From SAR86 cluster bacterium AG-447-A08 (GTDB taxonomy: Bacteria > Pseudomonadota > Gammaproteobacteria > Magnimaribacterales > Magnimaribacteraceae), in assembly GCA_003212335.1 (NCBI GenBank), contig QCQA01000002.1, positions 1-64,000 on the forward strand: DNA of 64,000 nucleotides, in the 5' to 3' direction. The notes beneath the pieces are model-generated. The model ran no database searches. It saw only the letters and a list, made by a program, of their open reading frames with translations, and had not been told where the DNA came from. Shown here piece by piece: positions 28,230-37,057 of the stretch. Position 1 is the stretch's first letter, and each line of letters starts with the position of its first letter. Position numbers and translations under genes: made by a program.

Positions 28230-28267
28230 TTACACTTAGAAAGTGGGAATAGTTAGTACAAGTGTAA
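28230..28267. repeat. Dyad between gloB and rnhA
   Basis: TTACACTT (28230-28237) is perfectly inverted as AAGTGTAA (28260-28267), with 22 bases between, in the 59-base gap between the divergent genes. It could be an operator or paired promoter elements. Both genes also have a -10-like hexamer (TACAAT 28268-28273 on plus; TAAAAT as read on minus, 28232-28227) close to the start codon. Confidence 0.45.
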
Positions 28268-28279
28268 TACAATTTGTAT

Positions 28280-28714
28280 ATGTCTTCTCCAGTAACAATC
28301 TATACCGATGGCGCATGTAGAGGAAATCCCGGACCAGGTGGTTGGGGAGTTCTAATTATCGAAAATAATAATGAAATTACACTTTTTGGTGGAGAAAAAA
28401 ATACTACAAACAATCAAATGGAAATGACAGCAGCTATAGAGGGACTGAGTTACTTTGAAGAAAGAACACATATAGAAATTTTTACTGACTCTAATTATTT
28501 GAAGGACGGAATAGAATCTTGGATTCATTCTTGGAAAAAAAATGGATGGAAAACGGCCTCAAAAAAACCTGTTAAAAATCAAGAATTATGGATGAAAGTT
28601 GATGAATTAAATCAATTTCATAATGTATCCTGGAGTTGGGTTAAAGGACATAGTGGAAATAGAGAAAATGATATTGCTGATATGCTTGCTAATAAAGGTA
28701 TAGACGAAATATAA
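28280..28714 (+). CDS. rnhA: Ribonuclease HI
   Basis: The 144-residue enzyme degrades the RNA strand of RNA-DNA hybrids. All four acidic residues of the active site are visible in order: Asp in Y-T-D-G-A-C, Glu in N-Q-M-E-M-T-A, Asp in I-F-T-D-S-N-Y and Asp in R-E-N-D-I-A-D. The ATG at 28280 is preferred to a TTG two codons upstream. No ribosome binding site is seen. dnaQ begins at the base after its stop. Confidence 0.96.
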   Translation: MSSPVTIYTDGACRGNPGPGGWGVLIIENNNEITLFGGEKNTTNNQMEMTAAIEGLSYFEERTHIEIFTDSNYLKDGIESWIHSWKKNGWKTASKKPVKNQELWMKVDELNQFHNVSWSWVKGHSGNRENDIADMLANKGIDEI

Positions 28715-29434
28715 ATGCTTAGACAGATAATACTAGATACAGAAACTACTGGATTAGATCCTAAATCAGGACATAGAGTTATTGAGATAGGATGTATAGA
28801 GCTAATTAATAGAAAGTTTACTGGAGAACAATTCCATGTTTATCTTAATCCTGATAGAGATAGTGACGAGGCCGCGCTGGAGGTACATGGTTTAACAACG
28901 GAATTTTTAAGTGACAAACCAAGATTTGAAGAAATTTATGATGACTTCGTAACATTTATTAAAGAATCTGAGTTGCTTATTCACAACGCGGAATTTGATA
29001 TTAAATTTCTGGATCATGAAATAAATCTTTTATCAAAGAATTTGCCACTAGTTGCTGAATGCGTCTCTAAGGTAACGGACACTCTTCAAATAGCTAGGGA
29101 AAAACATCCTGGCCAAAGAAATAGCCTGGATGCTCTAGTAAAAAGATACGAAATTGGCGGTTATGATAGAGAATTGCATGGAGCTTTACTCGATTCACAG
29201 ATCCTGGGTGATGTTTATCTCTCTATGACTGGCGGTCAAAGCGCTTTAGACTTCACTGATTCAACTTCAGAGCAATTAATTGAGAAGACAGAAATAGATG
29301 GTCAGCTGAGTTCCAAATTAAATCTAAAGGTAGTTGAGCTTTCTGATAATGAAGTTAAAGAGCACGAGGAATATTTGCTGCGAATGAAAGAAGAGACTGG
29401 AACAGATCCAATAGGTTTAAATAAAAATGTCTAA
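28715..29434 (+). CDS. dnaQ: DNA polymerase III epsilon subunit (proofreading exonuclease)
   Basis: The 239-residue 3'-5' exonuclease has the DEDDh set: D8 and E10 in L-D-T-E-T-T-G, Asp in H-N-A-E-F-D, and His/Asp in H-G-A-L-L-D. A clamp-binding-like Q-S-A-L-D-F follows the exonuclease domain, and the C-terminus would bind the polymerase alpha subunit. The coding region abuts rnhA with no gap and overlaps gltX by 8 bases, so the three are one transcription unit. Confidence 0.95.
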   Translation: MLRQIILDTETTGLDPKSGHRVIEIGCIELINRKFTGEQFHVYLNPDRDSDEAALEVHGLTTEFLSDKPRFEEIYDDFVTFIKESELLIHNAEFDIKFLDHEINLLSKNLPLVAECVSKVTDTLQIAREKHPGQRNSLDALVKRYEIGGYDRELHGALLDSQILGDVYLSMTGGQSALDFTDSTSEQLIEKTEIDGQLSSKLNLKVVELSDNEVKEHEEYLLRMKEETGTDPIGLNKNV

Positions 29435-30773
29435 AATTAGAACTAGGTTTGCTCCTAGCCCTACAGGATATCTACATATTGGTGGTGCAAGAACAGCTTT
29501 ATTTGCCTGGCTATATGCTAAATCTCGTCAAGGAGAATGCCTTCTAAGAATAGAGGATACGGATAAAACCAGGTCTAAAGATGAATACACTGAAGAGATT
29601 ATTAATAGCTTTAAATGGCTTGGTATCACATTTGATCAAGAAACTATTTTTCAATCTCATAATGCAAAACGCTACAAAGAAATGGTAGACCGTCTTCTAG
29701 AGAATGGTTCTGCGTATGTATGTAAAGGTGATGTTATAGAAGAGGACAAAAATTCACGAGATCTTAACCTTCCTAGAGCAGATAATACCGTTGTTCGTTT
29801 CAAAATGCCGGAACAAGGATCTACCTCTTTTACTGATTTAGTAAAAGGTGAGATTCAAGTATCAAATGAGCAACTTGAAGATTTTATAATTGAAAGAAGT
29901 GATGGGTCTGCCACTTATAATTTCTGCGTTGTAGTTGATGATCTGGACTCCAAAATTACCCATGTAATAAGAGGCGATGATCATGTCAATAATACGTTTA
30001 AACAAATAAATGTATTTAAAGCCTTTAATGAAAATGTTCCTACTTATGGGCATGTTCCTATGATACTTGGAGAGGATGGTAAGAGATTGTCGAAACGACA
30101 TGGAGCATTAGGAGTTGGTGAATATTCCTCACAGGGAATCTTGCCTGAAGCTCTAAAAAATTATCTATTACGCTTAGGTTGGTCCAAAGGTGATCAAGAA
30201 ATTTTTGATTATCATGAAATGGAGGAGACATTTGTGGAAGGTACTCTTAATCAGTCACCTGCAACATTCTCGATGGATAAATTGCTCTGGTTTAACAAGC
30301 ATTACTTAGATTCTAAGAGTGAAGAGCAATTGATTAATGCAATAAACAACAAAAAATTTGATGGTAGTGACTATTCAAACAGTGTTCTTTTGGCAATTCG
30401 AGAAAGGTGTTCAACTTTAAATGACTTCATAGTTCATTCCTCTTATTTTTTCAAAGATCCAGAAGATTTTGAAGATACTTTAATCAATAAACACTGCAAG
30501 GAAGGAACCCATGGATATTTATCATTATTAAAATCCTATTTATCTGAACTTGAAATGTGGGATCAAATTTCAATAAAAGAAGTTATAGATAAGACTGTTT
30601 CAGAGGTAGATGTTGGCTTTGGAAAAATTGGATTACCTTTAAGGTTGGCTTTAACGGCAACAGTGAACTCTCCTTCAATTGACTTAGTTTGCGAAATACT
30701 AGGTAAGAATATTGTCCTTAAGAGATTAGATAATTTCTTATCTATGATTCAGTCTTTAGAAAAAGATCTATAG
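29427..30773 (+). CDS. gltX: Glutamyl-tRNA synthetase
   Basis: The 448-residue class I synthetase charges tRNA-Glu. The HIGH motif is in P-S-P-T-G-Y-L-H-I-G-G and the KMSKS motif is K-R-L-S-K-R. Length is at the short end for the family, mainly in the anticodon-binding C-terminus. The start lies inside dnaQ. The last 32 bases overlap the convergent hydrolase gene. It is not possible to say from this alone whether the genome has a second GltX paralogue. Confidence 0.94.
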   Translation: MSKIRTRFAPSPTGYLHIGGARTALFAWLYAKSRQGECLLRIEDTDKTRSKDEYTEEIINSFKWLGITFDQETIFQSHNAKRYKEMVDRLLENGSAYVCKGDVIEEDKNSRDLNLPRADNTVVRFKMPEQGSTSFTDLVKGEIQVSNEQLEDFIIERSDGSATYNFCVVVDDLDSKITHVIRGDDHVNNTFKQINVFKAFNENVPTYGHVPMILGEDGKRLSKRHGALGVGEYSSQGILPEALKNYLLRLGWSKGDQEIFDYHEMEETFVEGTLNQSPATFSMDKLLWFNKHYLDSKSEEQLINAINNKKFDGSDYSNSVLLAIRERCSTLNDFIVHSSYFFKDPEDFEDTLINKHCKEGTHGYLSLLKSYLSELEMWDQISIKEVIDKTVSEVDVGFGKIGLPLRLALTATVNSPSIDLVCEILGKNIVLKRLDNFLSMIQSLEKDL

Positions 30774-31689
30774 ACTCCCAGGCCTCTTTTCGGATTTCAT
30801 CACTCTCCATCATGATCTCATGTTGAGAATTTATTGATTTGATAGTTACAAAAGAAGATTGCCCCAACAAGTCTTTGTTCAATTGACTATTAACTAATTT
30901 ATCTTCAGTTGCATCGAGAAGTAGTAGGGGTTTTTTTATTGCTTTAGACCAATCTAAGGATTTAAATTGATTTGTTCTTTTTAATGCATGCTTTAACCAA
31001 CCAACCGAAATCCCTTTTATACCTAGCTCGGGAAACTTGCTAATTAATCTATAAGACCTATTGAATCTTCTTTTGTCTGATGTAAGAGCATTTTCTTCAA
31101 AAGGTTCTTCTGTCCAACCATTTTTTTCATCCCATGAAGGTTTTTGCATTGGAAAAGATCCCAAACCAAAGATTTCAAGTATCCCCAACGCTCCAACAAT
31201 TCTTCTTGATAAGGCATTTGCTCTTACCGATACCATAGGGGCGCATAAAATACATTTATCAAAAAGATTGTCCTCAGAAATAAAATAAGAAGTCAAAAGA
31301 CATCCTCCCATAGAATGGCCAAAGCCTATAAATGGCCTCGGACACTTTGATTTAAAACAGTCGTTCATTACTGAATTAAAATCTTCATCGTAGGTCTCAA
31401 ATTTATCTATGTGACCTAGTCTTTTATCTTTTGCAGTCCTACTTGATAGCCCTTGACCTCTCCAGTCCACCATTGCAACAGCAAATCCTCTAGAGACAAA
31501 CTCTTCAATAACTTCGTAGTACTTTTCAATAAATTCTGTTCTACCCGATTGAAGTATTATCGTTCCTTTTGTACTTTCCATATTCCAGAAAGCAATTCTG
31601 AGTTGGTCTTCTTCATTTATTTCGTAGAAGAAAGCTTGGCCGCCAGAAAAAGAGAAATCTTCTAGCTCATATAACGGTGCTTGATTCAT
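30742..31689 (-). CDS. Alpha/beta hydrolase, lysophospholipase (PldB)-like
   Basis: The 315-residue protein shows the serine hydrolase fold of the monoacylglycerol lipase/lysophospholipase group: V-D-W-R-G-Q-G-L-S-S (oxyanion region) and nucleophile elbow G-H-S-M-G-G. The acid is probably Asp in L-D-A-T-E-D, and the His is in S-Q-H-E-I. No signal peptide is present. It likely hydrolyses lysophospholipids or monoacylglycerols at the inner membrane. The gene overlaps gltX tail to tail by 32 bases. Confidence 0.8.
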   Translation of the reverse strand: MNQAPLYELEDFSFSGGQAFFYEINEEDQLRIAFWNMESTKGTIILQSGRTEFIEKYYEVIEEFVSRGFAVAMVDWRGQGLSSRTAKDKRLGHIDKFETYDEDFNSVMNDCFKSKCPRPFIGFGHSMGGCLLTSYFISEDNLFDKCILCAPMVSVRANALSRRIVGALGILEIFGLGSFPMQKPSWDEKNGWTEEPFEENALTSDKRRFNRSYRLISKFPELGIKGISVGWLKHALKRTNQFKSLDWSKAIKKPLLLLDATEDKLVNSQLNKDLLGQSSFVTIKSINSQHEIMMESDEIRKEAWESIDLFLKTES

Positions 31690-31728
31690 TAATTTTCCAA
31701 TAATTTTTAATTCAATTAGAATAACAAA

Positions 31729-32226
31729 ATGAGCTACCTAAAAGGCATTATTTTTTTAACTCTTTTACTTGTTTTAAGTAGAATTATTCCTCATCCTCCA
31801 AACTTTACTCCAATCTTGGCTGGAATAATTTTTCTGCCTTTTATAAAAAAAGATATAGCCTTTTCCATAACTGTTCCCCTGTGTGCAATGCTCATATCAG
31901 ATTTCTTTATTGGCATGCATTCTTTGATGCTATGGACCTATTTCCCAATTATCGCTCTTAGCTTAATGACTTACTATTTTCATCACACTTCCCTTAAAAG
32001 AGTAGGGGTGCTAGCCATATCTTCGCCTATGGTCTTTTTTGTTATAAGCAACTTTGGAGTATGGCTTAATTCTTCGACTTACGCGAATAACTTAAATGGA
32101 CTTATTCTTTGTTATATCAATGCCATACCTTTTTATGCTAGTAGCGCCTTGGCATGCATTCTATTTAGTGCGGCTTTCTACTCTATAACTATTTTAATTA
32201 AGAAAAATAATACAATTACTTCTTAA
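31729..32226 (+). CDS. Small multi-pass membrane protein, DUF6580-like
   Basis: The 165-residue protein has about five membrane helices. A conserved-looking R-x-I-P-H-P-P-N-F-T-P-I near the first helix and S-D-F-F-I-G-M-H resemble the DUF6580 group of putative transport proteins, which look like S-components of ECF vitamin transporters. That assignment is from memory of the family pattern. It is divergent from the hydrolase gene and overlaps the end of the S9 peptidase by 4 bases. Confidence 0.6.
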   Translation: MSYLKGIIFLTLLLVLSRIIPHPPNFTPILAGIIFLPFIKKDIAFSITVPLCAMLISDFFIGMHSLMLWTYFPIIALSLMTYYFHHTSLKRVGVLAISSPMVFFVISNFGVWLNSSTYANNLNGLILCYINAIPFYASSALACILFSAAFYSITILIKKNNTITS

Positions 32227-34230
32227 GTATCAAGATACTTATTAAAGAATGCACTTATTCTCTTCATCTTCTCGATTCTATTTTCTTCTCTAGAGAATCC
32301 ATGAGTTTCCTTTTCTATGATCATTTTTTCATATTTAATTCCAGCTTTATCCATCTTCTTCATGAACGCTTTAGCTTCTTGATAAGGTGTTCTTATGTCT
32401 TTTTCTCCGTGAATTATCATATAAGGAGTAATGAGTTTATTAACATAGTTTGTGGGAGATTGAGTCTCTGCTTCGTTACCATCACCAAATGTAGCTTCTA
32501 AAAATTTCTTTCCTCCTCTTCCCCATCTTATATCACCACTCGTATATTGGGCATTGATGTCATATAGTCCAGCTTCACTAACAGCACATCTAAATAAATC
32601 AGGTCTCATCATTGGACCTTGGGTGGCAGCGTAACCCCCATAACTACCTCCATAAACACAAACATTCTCTTTGTTAATCTCACCCTTGGTGTCTAAGTAT
32701 TCTATAGAGTCAAACATGTCTTCAAGGACGGTATCGAAATTTCCGTAAACTTCTTTCATGTGCTTTAAACCGTAACCACTAGAACCTCGAATATTATTCT
32801 GTAAAACGTTAAAACCTTCAGCGGCTAGGAACTGAACTTCAGGATCGAATCCCCAATAGTCTCTTGCCCAAGGACCACCGTGTGGCATGACAATAGTAGG
32901 AGCATTTGTCTTGCCGACGGCCTTAGTTAAATAGGATTGTACTTTATCTCCATGTCTGTTTTGAAAGTTGATAACCTCCATTTTTGCAAGAGAGTCGTAA
33001 GAAGTCTTAGCCCAATACCTACCCAAAGGAGAGATTCGGTTCCTTTCGGTGTCAAGTAAATAGTACACTCCCGGATTATTGTCTGCACTAACTACCCCGA
33101 TTGCTTTAGTGTAATCATCTGATCTAGAAGTAATCGATGTCTTGCTACCTGGGAAAGCATTGTAAAACTGTAAATGTAGATCTTTCAGTCTATTGGGTTC
33201 GGAGAGATAAAGATACTCAGGCTTACCATCATCAATCCTTATTCCATAAGGGCCGTCATCACGGCTGGTCGCTACACCAGTTATATCAACTCTAGGATGC
33301 CTATAAATCAACTCATATGTGTTCTTCTTTAAGTCGTATTCATAGAGTCCAGATGTATCTTCTTCCATAAATTCAGTAACCATCATTGTCCCTTTTTTAG
33401 TGAATCCTTCTATTGAAGCCCCTTTAGGAAACTCAAATTCTTTGAAGAAGACCCAACCCGGTTTCTTATTATCTTGTTTAATTGGAGGTATGTAACAATT
33501 AGTTTTCTGCTTACATTCTCTTGATTCAAGGGAACCTTTTGGAAGATTGGGTTTGTAGAGATATATTTCAGATGTATTTTCTAAATCAGCTGTCCAAACA
33601 CCTATCAAATCACCATTAGAATTTAGAACCCAACTTGGATAAATCACAGGTGAACCTGTTATATAAGTGACTTTTCCGTTGTTAATATTCAACTTAGCAA
33701 GGTCATTAAAACCAGCATTATCAAAAAAAGTTTACTATTATGTGGTCTTTATCTTCTGGCAGAGTATGCACCACATAAGCAGGTCTATTTGGATCAGTTT
33801 TGGCTCTATTATGAACACCCTTTCTATTTTCGTCAGTTCCCCATCCAGCTATGAGTCTTGTCCTTTTACCGTCAATATTCGCTGCAACAAGTTGACCTGT
33901 TCCCCAGTTTTCTGTGGTCCTAGTGCTTGGTCTAGTTACCGAGAATACAAGTCTTTCGTTGGTGGCCCAAAAGAAATCTGAAATACTTCCTTTTTTTCCA
34001 AAATCATGGATGCTTATTAATTGGGAGCTATCTAAATCTAATATTTTAACTATTCCCTGTCTGTTTACTGTTTGCACAACCCCAACATATTTCCCGTTTG
34101 GAGATATGACAACATCTCGAATATCAGGCCAAGAGCCAAACAATTCGGCATTTTTATTCGTATCTGCTGAAGTTATATATGAGAAATTAAAAAGAGAAAT
34201 AAAGAGGGCAACTTTTATATAAAATTTCAT
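32223..34230 (-). pseudogene. S9 prolyl-oligopeptidase family peptidase, split by a +1 frameshift in a T7 run
   Basis: Two reading frames together make one S9 peptidase. The first (34230 to 33721) has a signal peptide ending near I-T-S-A and the start of the beta-propeller, and stops at TGA directly after a run of seven Ts on the coding strand (33729-33723). The second is open from the next codon (GAT, 33722) to 32223 and holds the rest of the propeller and the catalytic domain: G-G-S-Y-G-G nucleophile, G-E-K-D-I-R-T-P acid and E-T-H-G-F histidine. Removing one T gives a protein of about 668 residues, the normal size. It could be a true lesion, a phase-variable tract, RF2-like +1 frameshifting at UUU-UGA, or a read error. 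Confidence 0.85.
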
Positions 34231-34249
34231 AGTTTTAGACTTATTTTTT

Positions 34250-34276
34250 TTGTTAACGATCTTTGATGGGTATAAT
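34250..34276 (+). promoter_or_regulatory. tRNA-Ala promoter
   Basis: A perfect TATAAT (34271-34276) lies 17 bases before tRNA-Ala. The best -35 candidate is TTGTTA (34250-34255) at a short 15-base spacing. The S9 peptidase gene diverges from here. Confidence 0.6.
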
Positions 34277-34293
34277 AGTTCAATTTCATTCAA

Positions 34294-34369
34294 GGGGCTA
34301 TAGCTCAGCTGGGAGAGCGCAACACTGGCAGTGTTGAGGTCGGCGGTTCGATCCCGCCTAGCTCCACCA
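34294..34369 (+). tRNA. tRNA-Ala (GGC)
   Basis: The 76-base tRNA has acceptor stem GGGGCTA/TAGCTCC with one G-T pair, the G3-U70-type pair that is the identity element for alanine. Anticodon stem CAACA/TGTTG encloses CTGGCAG, giving anticodon GGC (34327-34329). CCA is encoded at 34367-34369. It reads GCC/GCU. Confidence 0.96.
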
Positions 34370-34405
34370 TTTTTTCTTTTTATATCTTGGAGAGGAGATA
34401 GATTG

Positions 34406-34531
34406 ATGGGGTTTATAAAAGAACCGAAAAAAGCTCTATTTTATTTACTCTTATTTATAGCTTTATTGTGGTTTGGTGATTGGATGGGATGGGATTTCGT
34501 GGGTGGAAGATTTGTCATGCCTTCAGACTAG
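34406..34531 (+). CDS. Tiny membrane protein (41 residues), function unknown
   Basis: The start is ATG at 34406 with an excellent AGGAG 8 bases upstream, 36 bases after tRNA-Ala. The product has a basic N-terminus (K-E-P-K-K) and one hydrophobic helix (about residues 10-22), then W-F-G-D-W-M-G-W-D. I do not recognise the family. The strong ribosome binding site and stop-start contact with the next small reading frame support it being real. Confidence 0.6.
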   Translation: MGFIKEPKKALFYLLLFIALLWFGDWMGWDFVGGRFVMPSD

Positions 34532-34693
34532 ATGATAGCTGACGCTGTAGTTACTACGATTATTACAGGACTCCTTTGGAGGTTCTATTTAAGGGATAAC
34601 GGCATGGGAGGATTCTTTTGGATTATTGGGTGGTGGATAGCAATATTCTTAATGGGACACTTTGAACTTTATCAACCAATCTTTTCGGGTTAA
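34532..34693 (+). CDS. Tiny membrane protein (53 residues), function unknown
   Basis: This reading frame begins at the base after the previous stop (TAG-ATG). The product runs M-I-A-D-A-V, has a first hydrophobic stretch, then R-F-Y-L-R-D-N-G-M-G-G and a second hydrophobic helix rich in Trp (G-W-W-I-A-I-F-L). Translational coupling to the upstream small gene is likely. It is not similar to anything I recognise. The downstream M28 peptidase is convergent. Confidence 0.5.
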   Translation: MIADAVVTTIITGLLWRFYLRDNGMGGFFWIIGWWIAIFLMGHFELYQPIFSG

Positions 34694-34710
34694 CCCTTAA
34701 CTAAATTACT

Positions 34711-36996
34711 CTATATTTTTATGGTCTTGATTAAGATTGCCTGATCTCCTCTATGTACAGGAGAAAAAATCCCAGAGCGTGCTTGATATAACTCATCTAG
34801 ATGCTCAGGTAATTCGGTGCTGACATCCAAAAGATAGCCATCTATCTCTTGTGTGTAGTTCTCAAAATTCAATATTAAATCTACTTGCTTATCGTATATT
34901 CCGTTAAGGTAAATTAAATAATATCCTTTGTATGCGCCTCTATTAGATGGTGTTACTTTTATTTCTTGAGATCCAATATTAAAAGATTGTAATTTCGAAA
35001 CTTCAGGTAATAAAAGAATTAATCTACTAGCATCTCTATTACTTTTTAATCTCACCGCTATTGAATTTAAATTTTTGATTTTTTCTTCGACTTCAATGGA
35101 GGGTCCTATCCATTCACTAGAAGTACTATCTGCCCAATATCTAAATTGATATTCAGGAGCATAAGAGGCAATAGCCTTGGTATCCGCAACATCAACATAA
35201 GAGGCTAAAGGTTCAATAAGAGGTTCGGGATCTGAAGCTGCTACATTTTTATAATTTCCAGAGAGATGAATAAATGACTCTTTGCTATCTAAATTCTCAT
35301 AAAAATGAATGTTCACATGTTGAGGCCTCTTCTCTGTATAGAGATTTAGTATGCTCCCTGCAATTAGAGCCACCAAAGTTGCTCCTCCAGCAATTGAAAA
35401 GGTAGTTTTCATATTGATTGAAAAAAGGAAAGGTGAAATCAAAATTGCATACAATCCCGCAAAGGGTAGTACCGCCAAGACTAGTTTGTAGCCTTGGCTT
35501 TGTTCCAAAGAAAATATTAAACCTAATGTGCTCGGTAGAGCTACAACCAAGGTTAGGAGTAAGAAAGTTAATCTGTATTGATTTTTTACGTAATTGGAAA
35601 TTAGTAAAATTAAACTTCCAAAAACTAAAGGCAATATGAATAAATTGGCAGCATCTGGTAAAAATAAAGTGACAATTAAAGTAAGTAATGTCCAAAAAAA
35701 CCAGGTCCCGTAAATTACTTCTAATTCTTGTAGAAATTTTCTACTAATAGCACATCCCACTAGAAGTCCTATAGATGTTGATCCAATAAGAAGAAGTCGG
35801 TACGGCCAATCTATTCCGGGCCAACTTATAACATTCCCCGAAAAGATAGATAAAAGGTAGAAACCCAAGAAGCCCGAGAAAATAGTAGTAGCTAGCGTGA
35901 CAGGAGAAAGAATAAATCCCACAGTCAATCTTTGTAATTTTATTTTGGAGCGAATTAATGCTGTAATTAAAACCAGAGTTGAAAGTATTAGGGCAATTAA
36001 ACTATTGCTTGATTTCCATTGGGACCAAAATCCATAAGTCCCACCTAAATAAACATATTTGTCTCCAAAGTTATTCCAATCCTTTGAAAGTAGATCTCGA
36101 GAGGCACTTAATATATTTTCTCCGTGGTGTTGGATGGTTCTTATATCTAAATTTTCCACATTATCATTTGGAGTATGGTAGTGATTTCTTTCACCGACAA
36201 AAGCAAAGTCCATCCCAGGTATATTAGCTCTCATCGCCACGCTAAAATCTGTATCGTTAGGCATTCTTTTGAAGATTTCATTTGCTAAAGAAAAGCCATA
36301 GGCATGATCGTGATCGTGAGATAGGCTCTTAATTAGCAGTTCATTCTTATCCGATGTTCGAAACACCATACTTCCGCCAGCAGTTCCGCTTCCTTCAATG
36401 TTGAGAACTGCACCTACTTCTTTGGCTAATGAATGTTGATTAAAAAATGCCTCCGCGCCTATAAGTCCATTCTCCTCAGCATCAGTTAAAAGAAGCATTA
36501 TTGGATGATCATAAGGTGCTTCTAATTTCAGAACTCTTGCTGCTTCAAGAATAGCAACCACACCAGCTCCATCATCACCTGCTCCAGGTGCCATTGGCAC
36601 AGAGTCGTAATGAGCCATGAGCGCAAGATAGGGTGCATTGGTTTTACCGGGAATAATACCTATTAAATTCTCAACTTCTGCACAACCAGCATACCTAGAA
36701 GCACAAGCCCATGTTTTTTGCACTTCATACTGGATATCTAACTTTTTCAGTTCATCAATCAGCCGATCTTTAATGACTTTATTTAAATCCGAACCCACAG
36801 GGTGAGGTTTATTTTCTTGTAAAAGATGTTTTAAAGTTTCATAGGCACGCTCCGCAGAAAATACCTCTGGAGGAGAGTCGATACTCTTTGCTTGAGGAGG
36901 AAGCAGGCTTATATGCTGTAAAAAAAATAGCAATATACTCAAAATAATTGCGTAAATAGGCAAAGCTGCATTTATTTTCATGGAATCACTATACAT
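34711..36996 (-). CDS. M28 family membrane-bound metallopeptidase
   Basis: The 761-residue protein has an N-terminal membrane anchor, then a zinc peptidase domain (about residues 45-310). Visible metal and catalytic positions are His/Asp in M-A-H-Y-D-S-V, Asp in G-A-G-D-D-G-A-G, Glu pair in T-D-A-E-E-N-G and His in N-H-Y-H-T-P-N-D-N. About eight membrane helices follow, then a soluble C-terminal domain of about 200 residues. This layout resembles the ERMP1/Fxna-type membrane aminopeptidases. It probably trims peptides at the periplasmic face. The second ATG at 36981 is an alternative start. Confidence 0.85.
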   Translation of the reverse strand: MYSDSMKINAALPIYAIILSILLFFLQHISLLPPQAKSIDSPPEVFSAERAYETLKHLLQENKPHPVGSDLNKVIKDRLIDELKKLDIQYEVQKTWACASRYAGCAEVENLIGIIPGKTNAPYLALMAHYDSVPMAPGAGDDGAGVVAILEAARVLKLEAPYDHPIMLLLTDAEENGLIGAEAFFNQHSLAKEVGAVLNIEGSGTAGGSMVFRTSDKNELLIKSLSHDHDHAYGFSLANEIFKRMPNDTDFSVAMRANIPGMDFAFVGERNHYHTPNDNVENLDIRTIQHHGENILSASRDLLSKDWNNFGDKYVYLGGTYGFWSQWKSSNSLIALILSTLVLITALIRSKIKLQRLTVGFILSPVTLATTIFSGFLGFYLLSIFSGNVISWPGIDWPYRLLLIGSTSIGLLVGCAISRKFLQELEVIYGTWFFWTLLTLIVTLFLPDAANLFILPLVFGSLILLISNYVKNQYRLTFLLLTLVVALPSTLGLIFSLEQSQGYKLVLAVLPFAGLYAILISPFLFSINMKTTFSIAGGATLVALIAGSILNLYTEKRPQHVNIHFYENLDSKESFIHLSGNYKNVAASDPEPLIEPLASYVDVADTKAIASYAPEYQFRYWADSTSSEWIGPSIEVEEKIKNLNSIAVRLKSNRDASRLILLLPEVSKLQSFNIGSQEIKVTPSNRGAYKGYYLIYLNGIYDKQVDLILNFENYTQEIDGYLLDVSTELPEHLDELYQARSGIFSPVHRGDQAILIKTIKI

Positions 36997-37057
36997 GGTA
37001 ATTTATCCTTCATTAATTAAAAATCTTTGAAGGGTCCTTTGAACTAAATAAATAGTT

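Noticed and set aside
32223-33692. The 489-codon S9 frame as a separate gene starting at TTG 33692
   Set aside because: The frame is open further up to the T7 run, and the upstream frame supplies the signal peptide and the missing propeller. It is one gene with a frameshift.
7662-34369. tRNA 3' ends as integration sites of a genomic island
   Set aside because: No integrase, no duplicated tRNA end and no change in gene character were seen downstream of any of the four tRNAs.
34331-34405. Extending the 41-residue small protein upstream into tRNA-Ala
   Set aside because: The extension starts within the tRNA, while ATG 34406 has an excellent ribosome binding site.
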